NCBI GenBank assembly: GCA_963555705.1
Contig: OY743172.1
Coordinates: 20,645,446-20,709,445, forward strand
Source of the DNA: Ligustrum vulgare
Lineage: Eukaryota; Streptophyta; Magnoliopsida; Lamiales; Oleaceae
DNA length: 64,000 nucleotides
Reading direction: 5' to 3'
Position numbers and translations under genes: made by a program
Notes under the pieces: generated by a model
What the model saw: only the letters and a program-made list of their open reading frames with translations
Told to the model about the DNA's origin: nothing
Database searches by the model: none
Shown here: positions 1 through 12,827 of the stretch, one piece after another
Position numbering within the stretch: position 1 is the stretch's first letter
How the letters are laid out: each line of letters begins with the position of its first letter

Positions 1-1328
1 TGGGATTAGTTCACAAAATAAGAAATCAAGAATAAACTCAAGGAAATGGGATAGTTACAAATTAGTTGGCTCACATTTAGTTTCCTTAGTGCTGTACGCC
101 ACTAATGTTGCTCAATTCCTTTATTACCTGTAGTGTTTACTATTTTCGGTTTCGGATTGTAGAAGCATTGTTCTATATATATGTATGATGTTCAATGGAT
201 AAAATAACAATTTTCTATAAAAAATCTCAATAACAACGATGCACTACAAACTACCCCAACTGATTGAATTAGAATGAAGATTCAAGAGGTGAAAAAGTAA
301 CAGTAAAATAAATAAAATGAAAAGGGTACTGACACCAAAAATTATAATATTGGTGAAAACGCACAACACAGAAGAAAGCGCGAATTCATAATGAAGAGTA
401 GAATATTTACTTGCCTGAATAACCGAATCATATTCAAATTCGAGTAGAAAAGACACAATTACACAAAACCCCAGTAATAGAACATCATTCGGAACACTCA
501 GAATCGAGACTTAAGGAAGAAATAAAAATAACCTGACTGCGCGTTAGATGACACTCTGAATATTGAAGGTAGCTTACACCAGCAATTCCCCATTTTACAC
601 ACAAACAACCCGACAAAATTCAGAAGAAGTTGCACTTTCTCAACACAAATAACCAGAAAATTGCACTCAGAAACACTGAAAATGAAGATGGTAAACGAAA
701 ATCAGGAGAAAGAAAGATGTGAAATGTGCTTTATCTATTTCAAGAGGGTGAAGATGTCTGTGTGAATGTGAATGTTTGTTGCTTTTGTTTATTGGAAGTG
801 ATGGAGTTGCAGTGCTGGATGCAGGATGGAGTTTGGTCTGTGTGCTTTCTATTGGTGGGAGTTAGTGCGCATTTTGAATAATCAATTTCTCTCTCTCTCT
901 CTCGATTCTCATACTCAGCTTTTTCAGCGTGCGGATGCCCCCCTCCCCCCTCTCACACGCACTCTCTAGTCCTATTTTCAAATTGCGTGTAACCAACTTA
1001 CCTGCCGTTTTAACTTTTTACATTTTTTAACGCATGTTTGGTGTAGATAGTTTTTGAGAATTCTGAATTTTGAAGAAAATATATGATTGAAAAGTGAATA
1101 AAAGTGTAAAAGGTGATAGATCTGATTGTAATGTGTGTTTAAAAATGAATTTGAAAAAAAATTGAAAAAAATCGGTGAGATTAAACAAGCTCTTAGCGTA
1201 AAAATTCTAGGACCCTATATAAAGTAGATTTCAAAACTGAGGGAGAGAATGTGAGATTGTGAACTTTCACAACTTTTTCATTTGCTATAAAAAGTGTTTT
1301 TAAACACAAAGTTTGACTTCCTTGCATG
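1..1328. other. Intergenic, no gene recognised
   Basis: I see no convincing coding region here on either strand. The only open frames are short and lack recognisable domains. A CT microsatellite lies near 891-903 and a C-rich tract near 938-950, as often seen in plant promoter or 5' UTR DNA. A minus-strand gene starting left of the window could have its promoter here, but nothing proves it. Confidence 0.4.
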
Positions 1329-3031
1329 TAGGAGTGAGCATTTGGACCGATCAATTCGGTACAATAGAATAAACCGACCCGAATCGAACCGGGTTGATCG
1401 GTTTGGTCGGGTTTCGGTTCGGTTGCGGTTCAAATTTCACCAAACCGATATAATAGCTTTGGCTTGCGATTTGCCATTTTGGACCCGATATAAATCGAAC
1501 CGAAATTGCAAACAGAAATTTCCCAACCAAAAAGCCCAAAAGAACTCAAGTGCGGCACCTCATTCATAAGTCCATCTGATTCCTCCGACCTTCTCATATC
1601 AGATCAAGCGGTGCTGCCTTCAAAATTCTTGCAACTCGCCACCGGTCATCTCTGCTCCAGTGGTCATTCAATGGACATCGATCAAGGTTTTTTTTTCTCA
1701 TTTTGAAACAAACTCTTCGGTTTATACAAAGTTTTTCTCTTTTCCTATTTTTGTTTCAATTGTTATTTGTTTTATACGTTTGTTTCGGTGATGGTGACTG
1801 CGCAAGTGGACTTGGTTTTGTAGCGTGGGGTGGTTTCCGGTGGTCAGTGGTCACTGATTTGCCTTGTCGGCACTATGTGGGGAAGATCAAGGCTTGGATT
1901 TTAGGTATGCTGTAAACCTGCTAACCAAACTGACCCGACCCAAACTAAATCTGGTCGGTCGGTTTCAGTTAGGGCAGTAAGCAAAAATCGTCAAACTGAA
2001 ACATCAAATCAAAATCGCATTTTAAAAATCGTTAGATTGGTGTCACGCGGACCCGTCAACAAAATGGTTTTAAACCGAACCAAACCGGTCAATAATGATT
2101 TAGTTTATGTTTGAAGTTTTTAATTGAGGTTTGAAACCAAATCGGGCCGACAGAAAAATATATAAAAATAAAAAATAGACGAAAAAAAGAAAACTTTCGA
2201 AAATTCGGCCAATATGTCAAATTCAATAATTATATGGGTATTTTGTTAATTTCTATTACATTTATTACCCAACTAGACAATTAACATACTTCAAAATTTA
2301 AATAAATCCAATACTCTTCATCTAAATATTCGATGATTGGTTTGAGTTCATAACAACTGAAAACGATAAGCTTATGTAATTATTATATTAATTATATACT
2401 CAATAAACATTTTTTTATTGTGGCAGACTATACTTTCTGTCTAATCAATAAACATCTTTTTTTTAGATATGATGATCACAAAGGTCTTATCAGGTATCAT
2501 ATATATATTTTTTGTCTTATAGACTTGTATTGTAACGTTATCGTAACTTTTATTTGTAACATCTTAGTTTAAAAAAACTAACAAAATAATTATATTGCAA
2601 TTTTACCGTGATTTCGATTTGATTTAGTTAATATTTTAATGTATAGTAGATTTTATTTAGTTTGTTTAGATTTATTGTTAATAAAGTATACGAATATATC
2701 GAAATCAATAAACTAGTAACATAAAAGTAGATACAAAAAAAAATATATGCTAAAATAAGCGATTTAAAACTTGATCAAACTGTTAGGTTTAGGTTTAGGT
2801 TTGAGTTTTTCTCAAACCGTTTTAAATAGTTTGGTTTAAGTTTGACTTTTTCTCAAACCGGTTTAAAAGGTTTTGTTTCAAAATTTGTCAAAAACTGGAC
2901 GGGTTACACCCCTAGTTTCAGTTTCAGAGGCAAACATGTTCGGTTTCGATTTTCCTTTCAGTGAACCCAAATGGCATGTCCGTTTCAGTTTCAATCTAAA
3001 CCCGACCCGATCCGCCTGATGCCCATCCCTA
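1329..3031. mobile_element. Non-autonomous hAT-type DNA transposon
   Basis: The left end reads TAGGAGTGAGCAT and the reverse complement of the right end reads TAGGGATGGGCAT, a 10/13 terminal inverted repeat of the hAT type. Flanking 8-mers CTTGCATG (1321-1328) and CTTGCATT (3032-3039) match at 7 of 8 positions, as expected for a hAT target duplication. The arms are rich in GGTTCGGTTT-like and complementary repeats, common in plant non-autonomous hAT elements. No transposase frame remains; the short frames inside are by-products of the repeats. Confidence 0.65.
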
Positions 3032-4999
3032 CTTGCATTGCATGTCATGCTTTACACTTTTAAAACATTGATATTTTGTGTGATAAAACATTTCTTTTAG
3101 ATGACGGACTTTTGTAAAGTTCATAAATTTTTATCTTTCATTCGGGAAAAGTTTTAAATTATTAAACTTTATTGTCAATTAAAAGCTCTAATTAAAATAC
3201 TCTCCACTTAACAACTCACTCAATCTTATCAATTTACAAATTAATCTGTTTATAAATTCTTTTCAAATGGAGAATTTGGTAGATTCTACAGAATTATAAA
3301 AGATTTCATGTACGTTTGTATACTTAAAGCCTCTGTTTGGTAAAAAAAAAATGTTTATAACCCAAGAATTTGTTGTTTTCAATGTATTTTGTATGTGTGT
3401 GTGTGTATAGTTAAAAAGTGATTTGAAAAAACATGTTATTTGTAGCTCCATTCGACGTCTTGAAAAATGCTTGTAAGCCTCTATTCTTTAACGAAATTAT
3501 TACAATTTATAAACTAAGTTATAAACGACACAAATTCTCAAATCACTTTTTATCACATACATTTTCTCTTTCCACTTTTTAACCAAACATTTTACTTCAA
3601 ACATATAAATTAATCGATTTATAATTGCTAATTTGCTACAGTGTTACTGAACAGAGCATAAATAGAATCTTTATTATTTTCAAGGTAAAACATATGGTTG
3701 AAAATGATTTTGAAAAAAATGTGTGTGCTTAAAAAATAACGTTGAAAATTGTAGTTGATTATAAACGTTGTTTATAATTGGTTACCAAACAATTTGTTAA
3801 TTTACCTAATATAAGCTTACATTTTGAAGACTTTCGTAAATGGTCAAAATAATTTCTTTTTCACTGAAATAACGAAAGGTTGTATGTACAGAACTTACTT
3901 GAACAAAAGGTCACGTGTACAATTACAAAAAAGTATCACATTATGATATATCATGAAAAATCATATGTTAGATCGAGATGCATCACGTGATCAGGGAAAC
4001 GTTGAAAGTTTTTCTTTTATCTGCTTCTAGCTATATACAAAAAAATTTATGCAAAGATATTCAATATTTTATTGTGTCGTCTCAATGTAATGTTCATTGC
4101 ATCAAATATCCTTAAAACTAAGCAAATTCCTTCCATATTTGTTGGAATAAAGTGATTTTCAATATATGAACTTAACAAATAATACTAGCTCTTTCGGACC
4201 CTTCAACAATAACTGATACCTTGTATTAACATTATTTTCTACTAAATGTTTATTTCAATATGCACTTGGAGAATTGTATGCATTGTTGTACTATCTATTG
4301 AGCAAATATCTTGATAGTTCTCTTAAATTATATAAGAATCAATGAACATGACATGAGTTGTATGTTTTTCTTTGAGGGTAAATATAAATTCATAAATTGC
4401 ACGTATATTATTTGAGATGTGTGCTACATCGAGAGCACGATAAAATATAATTATAATCATTTTTTCTTAAATGATATTTTACCATTGCTTATTCGAGAGC
4501 AGTAAGTCAATGTTCTTGTGGAATATTGAGATCGTAATGTCATGCTCTTGATGAACAAATAATATTATTCTAGATCACTTAATAATATTATGTTACTTCA
4601 AGAGCAAAAACAAATTATTATTTAGAAACATCACTCTTCCAAGAGCAAGTTTCAACATATTGTTAATATTTGCATGTTGTGTTTCTTCAAGATTACTAAA
4701 CTAATATTCTTCTGAAATATTGAAAATTATAATATCATGCATGATCTTCAGAAGTAAAAACAGATTATTGTTTAGAATAATAAATTATGTAGCGATTTAT
4801 TCTTCACGACCAACGACGTGATTTATGTTAGTCTTACATTATTATACTATTCGGGAGCAATTAAAATCTAACAAGATATTGATGTACATAATATTTGTAT
4901 TTCTTCTTGAGGAACAAAATGATACATTTAAAATTTATTCAAGAACTAAAAAATTATCAATTTATATTACAATAGATTTTTCGAAAAAGAGTATATAAT
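3032..4999. other. AT-rich intergenic DNA with degenerate repeats
   Basis: No gene is seen. CTCTGTTTGGTAAA near 3331 and GGTTACCAAACAA near 3780 could be the arms of an old Tourist-like element, but no target duplication supports it. A GT microsatellite lies at about 3394-3407. From about 4380 the sequence contains loosely repeated motifs such as CTTCAAGAGCAA and ATTATTATTTAGAA, which continue beyond the LINE at 10.5-11.8 kb, so the LINE landed inside this repetitive tract. Confidence 0.4.
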
Positions 5000-5015
5000 T
5001 CACAAATTAAATACA
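5000..5015. repeat. LINE target-site duplication, left copy
   Basis: The 16-mer TCACAAATTAAATACA occurs here and again at 10396-10411, just after the A-rich tail of the LINE. This fixes both ends of the LINE and shows it inserted by target-primed reverse transcription. Confidence 0.85.
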
Positions 5016-5126
5016 AAGTGTTAAATTGAGTTAGATAAACTTCTCTCTCTCTCTCTCGGCGGGAAAATCTGTTAAGAAATCTTCACACTCACACGGTGGT
5101 CTGAGCTCATCTTCTCCGAAAACTGA

Positions 5127-6334
5127 TTGTGGATATTGAACCATGGAAGTGCCACATCAGGGGCAGATGTTTGCAGAGATAATCATCGTAAAGAGAACCC
5201 AATTCCGGCTCGAGAGAAATCCTTTGAACAAGTGGTAAATGAGGGGAAATCGAAGCTAGTTTCGATCCAAGGCATGGAAATCTACCGCAATGAACCTTTC
5301 ATACAGATGACCAAAGAGGAAATTACAAAATTATCGGGTTGGCTGGAGCATTCGTTGATTGGTAAATTCTGTCACAATAGACTAGCTAGTACTGAGATAA
5401 GCATATTTTGATTTCCTCAGGCTTCAAAAGATAATTCAATGTTGTTGCGATAGGGAATTCGTTGAAAACTAATGAACCAACAGCAGCTAAATCAAGGCAT
5501 AACTTTGATAGAATATGTGTTGAAGTTAATTTGTAGAAAACAAGATTAGATAGAATTCGGATTGGAAATGATGAATTTACTATATGGCAACTAGTGATAT
5601 ATAAAGATGATACAAAACATGGCATGTTCTCTTACTGTAAATATTTCCATTGTTTGGGTCATAATGAAGCTGAATGTTACTGGAAAAAAGAGAATAATAT
5701 ACCTATTAAGTTTGGTGGTAAAGTTGCTGCAACTGATTTTGCCTAAGAATGATAACGGGGAGAACAAGAAAAGGGATATTTGGGTGGAAAGGGATATAGG
5801 ATTACATGATAATACCTCTAAAAATGAAAGTGAGGTTATTCCAGAGATTACAGCCAAAAAAGGAAAAATCAGTAATTACATTATTGAAGAATCTCCAATG
5901 GAGATTAAACAATTGCCAGATAACAAAGAAGGGAGAGAGAAACAATCTGGACATGAAAATTCTAAAGGAAAAGGAAAAGATATTTGGACTGTTAACTTGG
6001 AAGCTGATGTTAATATAATCTCATATACTCTCCTACAGAAAAAGGGGAAATGTCAAAGCCTGCTTCTTCTTTAAAAAACCAATTTGTTGTGCTCAATATG
6101 ATGGAGGGAATCGGTGAGATTGAAGAAACAGAGATTTTTGTGGCTTTAGGGAAATTGGAAGATGATAATGAGATTATAGAAGATCTAAGAATAACTAGAA
6201 GTACTTATGTTCCTGACTTGAAAGATGTGGCACACATTATACCTGAAGAAAAGGACCCTGTGCATATTAAACAGATAAGCAAAGGTCGAATCAGACCAAG
6301 TAAAGGAGGCTCTCAAACAAATAAACTATCTTAA
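5127..6334 (+). pseudogene. LINE ORF1 (gag-like) remnant
   Basis: This is the nucleic-acid-binding first ORF of the LINE, broken by frameshifts and stops. The first ATG with good context is at 5142. A zinc-knuckle-like segment is readable around 5628-5680 in the frame reading CLGHNEAEC, followed by a charged, Lys/Glu-rich tail to 6334. In LINEs this protein coats the RNA and helps integration. The reading frame changes at least twice. Confidence 0.6.
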
Positions 6335-6349
6335 TGTTGAATATGGAAG

Positions 6350-9300
6350 GTATTTTTATGTTTCGGAATACAAGAGGTATTTTTAAAATATCAACTATGA
6401 GAAGAATAAAGGCTTTAATGCTTGTTTACGAACTCTAGTCTTTAATTCTTACTGAACATATGGTGAGCAAAGATCGAATTGATGAATATGTTAAAATCTT
6501 GAATTTCCGAAGAGCCATGTCCAATAGTAACAACAAAATTTGGATATTTTTGGAATGATATGATAACAGTCAATCTTGTTGAGGATCAAGAACAACATTT
6601 GACATTCCTCCTGTAGAAAGACAATTTGAAATTGCTTATAACTGTGTTACGTGCTAAAGCGACTCTTTCTCTGAGAAAGGAACTTTGGAGTATTATCATA
6701 CAAAGACAGAGAAATGCAGATTCTCCCTGGCTGATTGGAGGTGATTTCAATGCCATTTGATCTCCGGAAGAAAGGATGGGGGAAAAGATCCAAATGTCTA
6801 GTCTATGAATGATTTTTCTAATATGATACTAGACTGCCAACTCAATGAAGTTCCCATGGAAGGGGAATTTTATACATAGTCTATTGGTAGATTATTTGAG
6901 AAATTAGACAGGGTGCTAGTTAATAAAAAATGTCAGGACTTACTTCCAGATTTGCAAGTCCATGTTTTGAATAAAGATTGTTCTGAACATTGTCCTCTTT
7001 TGATTAGCAACAATGTTATAGAAGAAGTTGTTAAATCTTCTTTTAGATTCTTGAACAGATGGACATCTCATGAATCCTTTGAGGTATCTGTTAAAAATTC
7101 CTGGTTCAAACCATTAGTTCCTTTTGCTAGAGGTATGTTTGGGTTTTATTACAAGTTAAAAAGAGTGAAGGGGATCCTGGAAAAATGGAATAAAGACAAG
7201 TATGGAAATATCAGATTGAATATTATCAAGGCTGAGCAAGAAGCTTGGAAAATGAAGAGGCAATATGAAAAATCATTATTTCCAATAGACAAGAAACAAG
7301 CTCATTTGGCATATTCTAAACTAAATCAAGTCTTAACGGATGAAGATATGATCTGGAGGTAAATAGCACGAGTGTTAAATGGCTGACTAAAGGTGATAGA
7401 AACACCAGGTTTTTTCATGCAACAGTGAAGAGAAACAAAAAGAAGAAATAAGATCACTAGAATTCAAAGCGAAGATGGACAAATTTCTGAGGATATAACA
7501 TTCATCAAAACTTCTATTGTGAAATTTTTTTGAGGCATGTTCTAGAACTCTGAAAGTTCAGTTGGTTATATCTTTCTGCGGAATATCCCCAACATTATCA
7601 CCGATGATGAAAATGAAATCCTTGTGACTGATCCTACTGAAGATGAGATCAAGAAAGCAGTTTTTAATATTGATGCTTGGAGTATGGCCGGCCCAGTTTG
7701 ATTCAACTCCTATTTTAACAGCATTGCTGGGACATAATCAAAATTGATCTGGTATAGGCTATTGTTGACTATTTTCCATGGAAGGATTATGCCCCCCCGG
7801 AGTATCTACTATTACAATCATACTAATTCCTAAAATTAAAAATCCAAACAATTGGAAGGAATTTTGGCCAATCAGCCGTTGTAATATATTTTATAAGATC
7901 ATCACTAAATTGATGAATACCAGATTATCCTCCCTCCTGCCCACCTTGTAGGTGTATTACTGAAAATACAATGCTTGCTCAGAAGTTTATATATCAATTG
8001 AATAGAAGAGTTAGAGGGGGGGAATATTGTATTGAAGACTGATATGGCAAAAGCATATGACAAGTTTGATTGGGAACACCTTTTCAGAGTCCTTGCAGCG
8101 TTTGGATTTTGTGAGAAATGAGTTGAAATTATTCAAAGAACAATCACAAGGTGTCATTACTCTTTATTGATCAATGGTTTATTATGTGGATTTTTCTCCT
8201 CTAGGAGAGGGCTGAAGCAGTGGGATCCTTTATCCCAACTCTATTTGTTATTATGACTGAAATCTTATCAAGATGATTGAATAAGCTATTTAATACCTAC
8301 AAATCATTAAATTACAATTACGGTGGACCGGTGGTGGAATCCCAATCTTTCTTTTAGCCTTTGCAGATGATATTATTATTGAAAAAGTTAAAGACATAAT
8401 AGGTTTCATGTTCCAGCCATTACCTCTCAAATACTTAGGTATACCCCTCTCTAAAGGACATGAGAAGATTCATTTGTATGAGGAGATTATTACTAAGATT
8501 AGAAGAAAAATTCTCAATCGGGAGAATCAATTTTATCAGCAGGGGGAAGACTTGTTCTTCTGAAATCAGTGGCCTCTTCTATGCGCGCGCGCGCACACAT
8601 ATATTGTAAGCCATAATTTCCCTATAGTAGCCCTTGATAAAATTGAAAGAATCTTCAACGGATTTTTGTGGGGTGATAAAATTGATAGAAAAAGATACAC
8701 TGGGTTCCTTGGGCCAACGTAAAAAACTTTCTGATATTTCCAAAGCACTTGATTGCAAATTATGGTAGAAGTTTAGAAAGACCGACTCACTATGGAGCAG
8801 AGTTCTTCAATCCAAATATTGTAAAGAGATTCATCCTACTATTGTTAAAGGAAGAAATCAAGATTCACCCATGTGGAAAAAACTGGTAAAGATCAGAAAT
8901 TTAGTTGAAACATACATAGCCTAGAGAACTAATGATGGATTAATTAGCTTTTGGCATGATAAATGGCTCCCACTGGGTGTATTGAACAGGCACAATCAAC
9001 TCTCTGATAGTCATAATCATTTAGTAAGAGATTCTCAAAGAAAATGGTGACTTAAATTAGGAAATGTTGAAGGAATTTTCGCCAAATCATATTATAATCA
9101 GAGTTATTCATATTCCAAAGCCGAAGACCCCCCAGATCAGATTATCTGGACCCCTTCTCCATCCGTTGAATTATCTATATCTTCTTGCATGGACCAATTT
9201 AGGGAAGGTAAGACTGTACAAAAATCCTACAAAACTGTGTAGAAAAGTTTACTTCCCTAAAAAATTGCTCTTTTTACTTGGAGATCTTGACATCAGTGGA

Positions 9301-10222
9301 TGAAATTATTAAAAGGATAATGAATATTATTATGCTTCAAAATGTATATGTTGTGAGAATGAAGAAACCATTGAACATGTATTTTTGAATGGAAAAATAG
9401 CCAAAGAAGTATGGAAATACTTTTTCCATAAATTCATATTGAAATTACACAAGCCATTCCTGATTCCACCATGTCCAGATGTTTATGTACTAGTCTTTAC
9501 AGACTGATAAAGCTCAAGATATTCTTCCAATGTTGATATTTTGGTTTATATGTAATGAAAGAAATAAAGCTAAGTATAAATTCAATTGTTGCTATGATTA
9601 TGAATGGAAGGATAATTATTCGGGCGACTGAAGGTATGCTAAATTGGATCCATATAGCCAAAAAAGATACATGTCAAATGGTTCAAACCTGCTGCTAGAA
9701 TTGTTAAACTTAATACCGACGGCGGCTGTAAGAGTTCCAACCATTTAGCAGCAGGGGGAATAGCTAGAGCCTAGAGATCACAATGGCGCTGTGATTTTGC
9801 ATTTAGTAAACTAGTGACCAAAGGACAAAGTATACTGTATGATGAATTCAAGTTGTATTTACGTGAATCAACTTGTGCAAGGAAAGAGATATTAAATCAG
9901 TATACGTTGAAACCGAATCTCCAAATGTCGTTAATGTGATCGAGAAAGGAAATGGTGGACCTTGGCTTGGATCTTGCAATATAAACTGTGGTATATCGAT
10001 AATTATTTAGAGCAGGTTGGTAATTCTATTATCCACAAGTGGAGGGAAGCCAATAAAGCAGCTGATTGGTTTGCAAAGTATAAAAGTGTACCAATCAACA
10101 GATCTCACGTGGATGATAAATGACATTGTCAATACTGAATATGAAGGAATTCCTTATGTTAAAAGTCTCAAAACGCAGTTTAATCAGTTAGATATAGTAA
10201 TTGATTTTACCTACATCTTGTA
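6350..10222 (+). pseudogene. LINE ORF2 (endonuclease, RT, RNase H) remnant
   Basis: Several diagnostic pieces can be read in shifting frames. WLIGGDFNAI near 6730 is the endonuclease core. GDRNTRFFHA near 7393 precedes the RT. KTDMAKAYDKFDWEHLF near 8036 is the first RT aspartate block, and an FADDI-type block lies near 8360. KLNTDGGCK near 9709 is the RNase H start, and KWREANKAADWFAK near 10040 is the RNase H C-terminal block. A GC/AC dinucleotide run sits at 8584-8598. It cannot make a full protein. Confidence 0.75.
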
Positions 10223-10395
10223 ATGGAGTAGTACTCCTCGTTCTTATGCATATTATCTTCCTTCATCTTGTAAATTTTAAGAGATAAGGCTCATTACATC
10301 CCCCTTTTGTGAATGTAATTTCCCTTTCTATTAATAAAATCATATCCCGGGTCTGGATTTTTGGGACCAGATATTTCCAAAAAAGAGGAAAAAAA

Positions 10396-10411
10396 TCACA
10401 AATTAAATACA
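10396..10411. repeat. LINE target-site duplication, right copy
   Basis: This is the second copy of TCACAAATTAAATACA and directly follows the A-rich tail. It is identical to 5000-5015. Confidence 0.85.
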
Positions 10412-12384
10412 TTAAATAATCACATAATAAATTGAGTTGTTATATTCGTGTGACTTGTAAAATGGAGCAACATGCAAACTATGAACATGAGACGCATGTG
10501 TACATAGAACAATAAAAATGTGTAATAATAATCAATTTGATTGAGTACGTATCAATGTATTAAATCGACCGAATGTGTCATTTGATGGCAACACAGAAAA
10601 CGTAGACATATTGTATAAGTGAATTTAGTTGAGAGTATTAGTGCACATAATGTATACATGAGTTTAGTGGCTAATGATCATAAATTTTATACTTCTTCTG
10701 GAATAATTACATATTATCCTCATAAATAAAGTCGTACTTCTTTAAGAGTATCGACACGATATTCATTTCGAATACTGCTACATTAAAATTTATGCTTCTG
10801 AGAGTAATATATAAATGAATATTCCTATAAAATATACGTTTAAATAAAATTGTGATTATCAATGAATCACAACATAATATTTATTTTTAAACGACAAAAT
10901 TTTCTCTTGAAATAATAATATGTATAAAGTCATTATTTGAAATAACTAAATACTATCCTAGAATAATGAATTATTTGTATATAAGTAATGTTTCACAAGA
11001 GTATTTACATTTATTACTTTAAAGTTAATCTTCAAGATTAACACAATATTCTCCATGAATATTAATCTATATAAAATAAAATAATATTAATCTTGAATAT
11101 TTATTTAGTTGAGTGATGTTTCTTCTTCAAGAACATTAACACCATATTCACTTAGAATAATTAAAATTTTAATTTTGCTTCTCAAGAAGCATAAACATCA
11201 TTGAATATTTGTGATTTATTTAATAAAATTAACCACATTATATATTCTTCTAGAATACTAATGTTGTTCTCTATTTCAAAAGTAACATAAATTATTATTT
11301 AGAACCTTAAAATGCATAAGATTTAGCTCCTGTTTGGTATTTGTTTTCATAATTTTTTTATCACACTCATTTTCAACCATACATTCACACGATAAAATAT
11401 ATTGCATGTAAACCTTAAATTAATCCTTAGTTTTTAACCATACGTTCCATAAAAATCACTATTTATTTTTTTAATAAAAAACTCTTTAAAATGAGAAACA
11501 AAAAAGGGCTCATACTTCTTCAGTAGTTAATACAATATCTCTATATAATATCATTTAAATAAAGCTTTGTTCCCTAAGAAACATTAAATTCGTTTAAAAT
11601 ATGATATATGCACATATATTATATATTTTTTCAAAAATAATAAATACAATATTATTATTTTTTAATTGTGTTTCTCTGGAGTAATAAAATAATACAGATA
11701 TAATATTTATTTTCAAATAATGCTACAATATTATTTAAATTATTTTCTTTCAAGATTTATAATTCAAGATTTTTTTTCAAGAATAATAATATAATATTCT
11801 TCTGAAATATTGTACTGAGCTATTGATTGAAAAATTTACATCTAAGCAAATATTTATCTATCATTAATCGGTATAGTCAAAACGATATGACGAAATCGAA
11901 TAACTATGTCGATTTGTTATGTAATTCAAAGTTAAGAGAATACTTACATTTTCTTTGAACATGAAAGAGCAATTTCTTTGTAAATTTATTTGGCAAGAAC
12001 TTCTCGTCATTCTTTAGTTGAAGGAAAAAAAAAATTTCCTACATCGACTAGCTAGAGATTTGTCAACAAAAAGATGAATAAATTTTCTAACTTAACTGAC
12101 TAGAATTTTGTGTTAATGACATGTTATAAATTAGAGAGAAAAATAGAAGAGAGTATAATAGAAAAGTCAATGCACTCGTGTGTTTTCCCCTTCCCCTCTA
12201 CCTTAAAAAAGGGAATCCAAGTTACTATTAATTTGAGTAACCCTCGTGTTCACACCAGAGAAGGTTTATACTTTTCATTATCCAGTTTCTTTCTTTCTTA
12301 CTATACGTCAAAATATCTCGTGTCTCTAACCCAAAATCTCTACTCCCCAGAGCTACAAAAAATATTTGGGTAAAACAAGATATA
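10412..12384. other. AT-rich intergenic DNA with degenerate repeats
   Basis: No gene is recognised. The sequence is very AT-rich with repeated CTTCTAGAATA- and CTTCAAGAACATTAA-like motifs, the same type as left of the LINE. GCTCCTGTTTGGTA at 11326, preceded by TTA, and GGGCTCA near 11506 may be the ends of a decayed Tourist-like MITE, but the inverted repeat is poor. An 87-codon frame at 12110-12373 has no recognisable domain. Confidence 0.4.
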
Positions 12385-12661
12385 GAGAGAGAGAGAGACG
12401 AGTGTGTCGATGTTGAGAGGCTACTGCAACGTCTCCACCTCTTCCGCCACCTCCTCTACCGTCGTAACCACCAACTCCGGCTACTACCAAATCTTCAGCA
12501 CCTTCAAATGGCTCCTATCAAATCTTCCATTTTAAAACCAAGCTGTGTTCTTTTTACTCTGTGTTTCTTCGATTCTTCAACGAAATCGAGTTGGGTAAAA
12601 TGAGGTAGAGAGCGAGAGAGACGAAAGTGGAGATGGTGAGAGGCTACTACAACGTATCCAC
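12385..12661 (+). repeat. ~223-bp tandem repeat, gene-like sequence (left part)
   Basis: A block starting with a GA run and GAGAGGCTACTGCAACG (12415) recurs about 223 bp later as GAGAGGCTACTACAACG (12638). That second unit is cut at 12661 by the copia element and resumes at 47242. Inside are TCTTCCGCCACCTCC, a Ser/Thr-rich 41-codon frame starting MLRGYCNVSTSS at 12410, and an ACGAAATCGAGTTGGGTAAAATGAGG tract. It resembles a duplicated promoter/5' end of an unknown plant gene; I do not recognise the product. Confidence 0.6.
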
Positions 12662-12815
12662 AGTTAAAAAGAGGGAAGAAATCTGAAATATGTTTTATCC
12701 AGCAGAGAAAATGAGTTTTGTATCTGAAAAATACGCCTTTGAGAGTTGCTGGTCTGATAATTTACACTCTGGGCCATTGACTATTAATTGTTGCAAATCA
12801 GTCTTGTTCTCAACT
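12662..12815 (-). repeat. Copia 3' LTR with internal deletion
   Basis: This LTR matches the 328-bp partner at 46914-47241 but lacks about 174 bp between GAAATATGTTT and TATCCAGCAGAG, with short T-run homology at the deletion. Its plus-strand ends are AGTTAAAAAG and TTCTCAACT. On the minus strand it is preceded by the polypurine tract GAAAGGGGG (12816-12824). Confidence 0.85.
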
Positions 12816-12827
12816 CCCCCTTTCAAA

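Larger units (their letters stand above)
5016..10395 (+). mobile_element. Full-length decayed L1-type LINE
   Basis: This 5.4-kb non-LTR retrotransposon is bounded by a perfect 16-bp target duplication and ends in an A-rich tail (about 10374-10395). In order, it shows a short 5' UTR with a CT run, an ORF1 with a zinc knuckle, an endonuclease remnant, a reverse transcriptase remnant and a C-terminal RNase H-like remnant. Full-length plant L1-type elements have this order. Many stops and frameshifts make it non-functional. The complete 5' end is notable because most LINE copies are 5'-truncated. Confidence 0.85.

Noticed and set aside
1294..1915. Several short plus-strand frames
   Set aside because: They fall within the hAT element arms and consist of GGTTCGG-type repeats read as codons.
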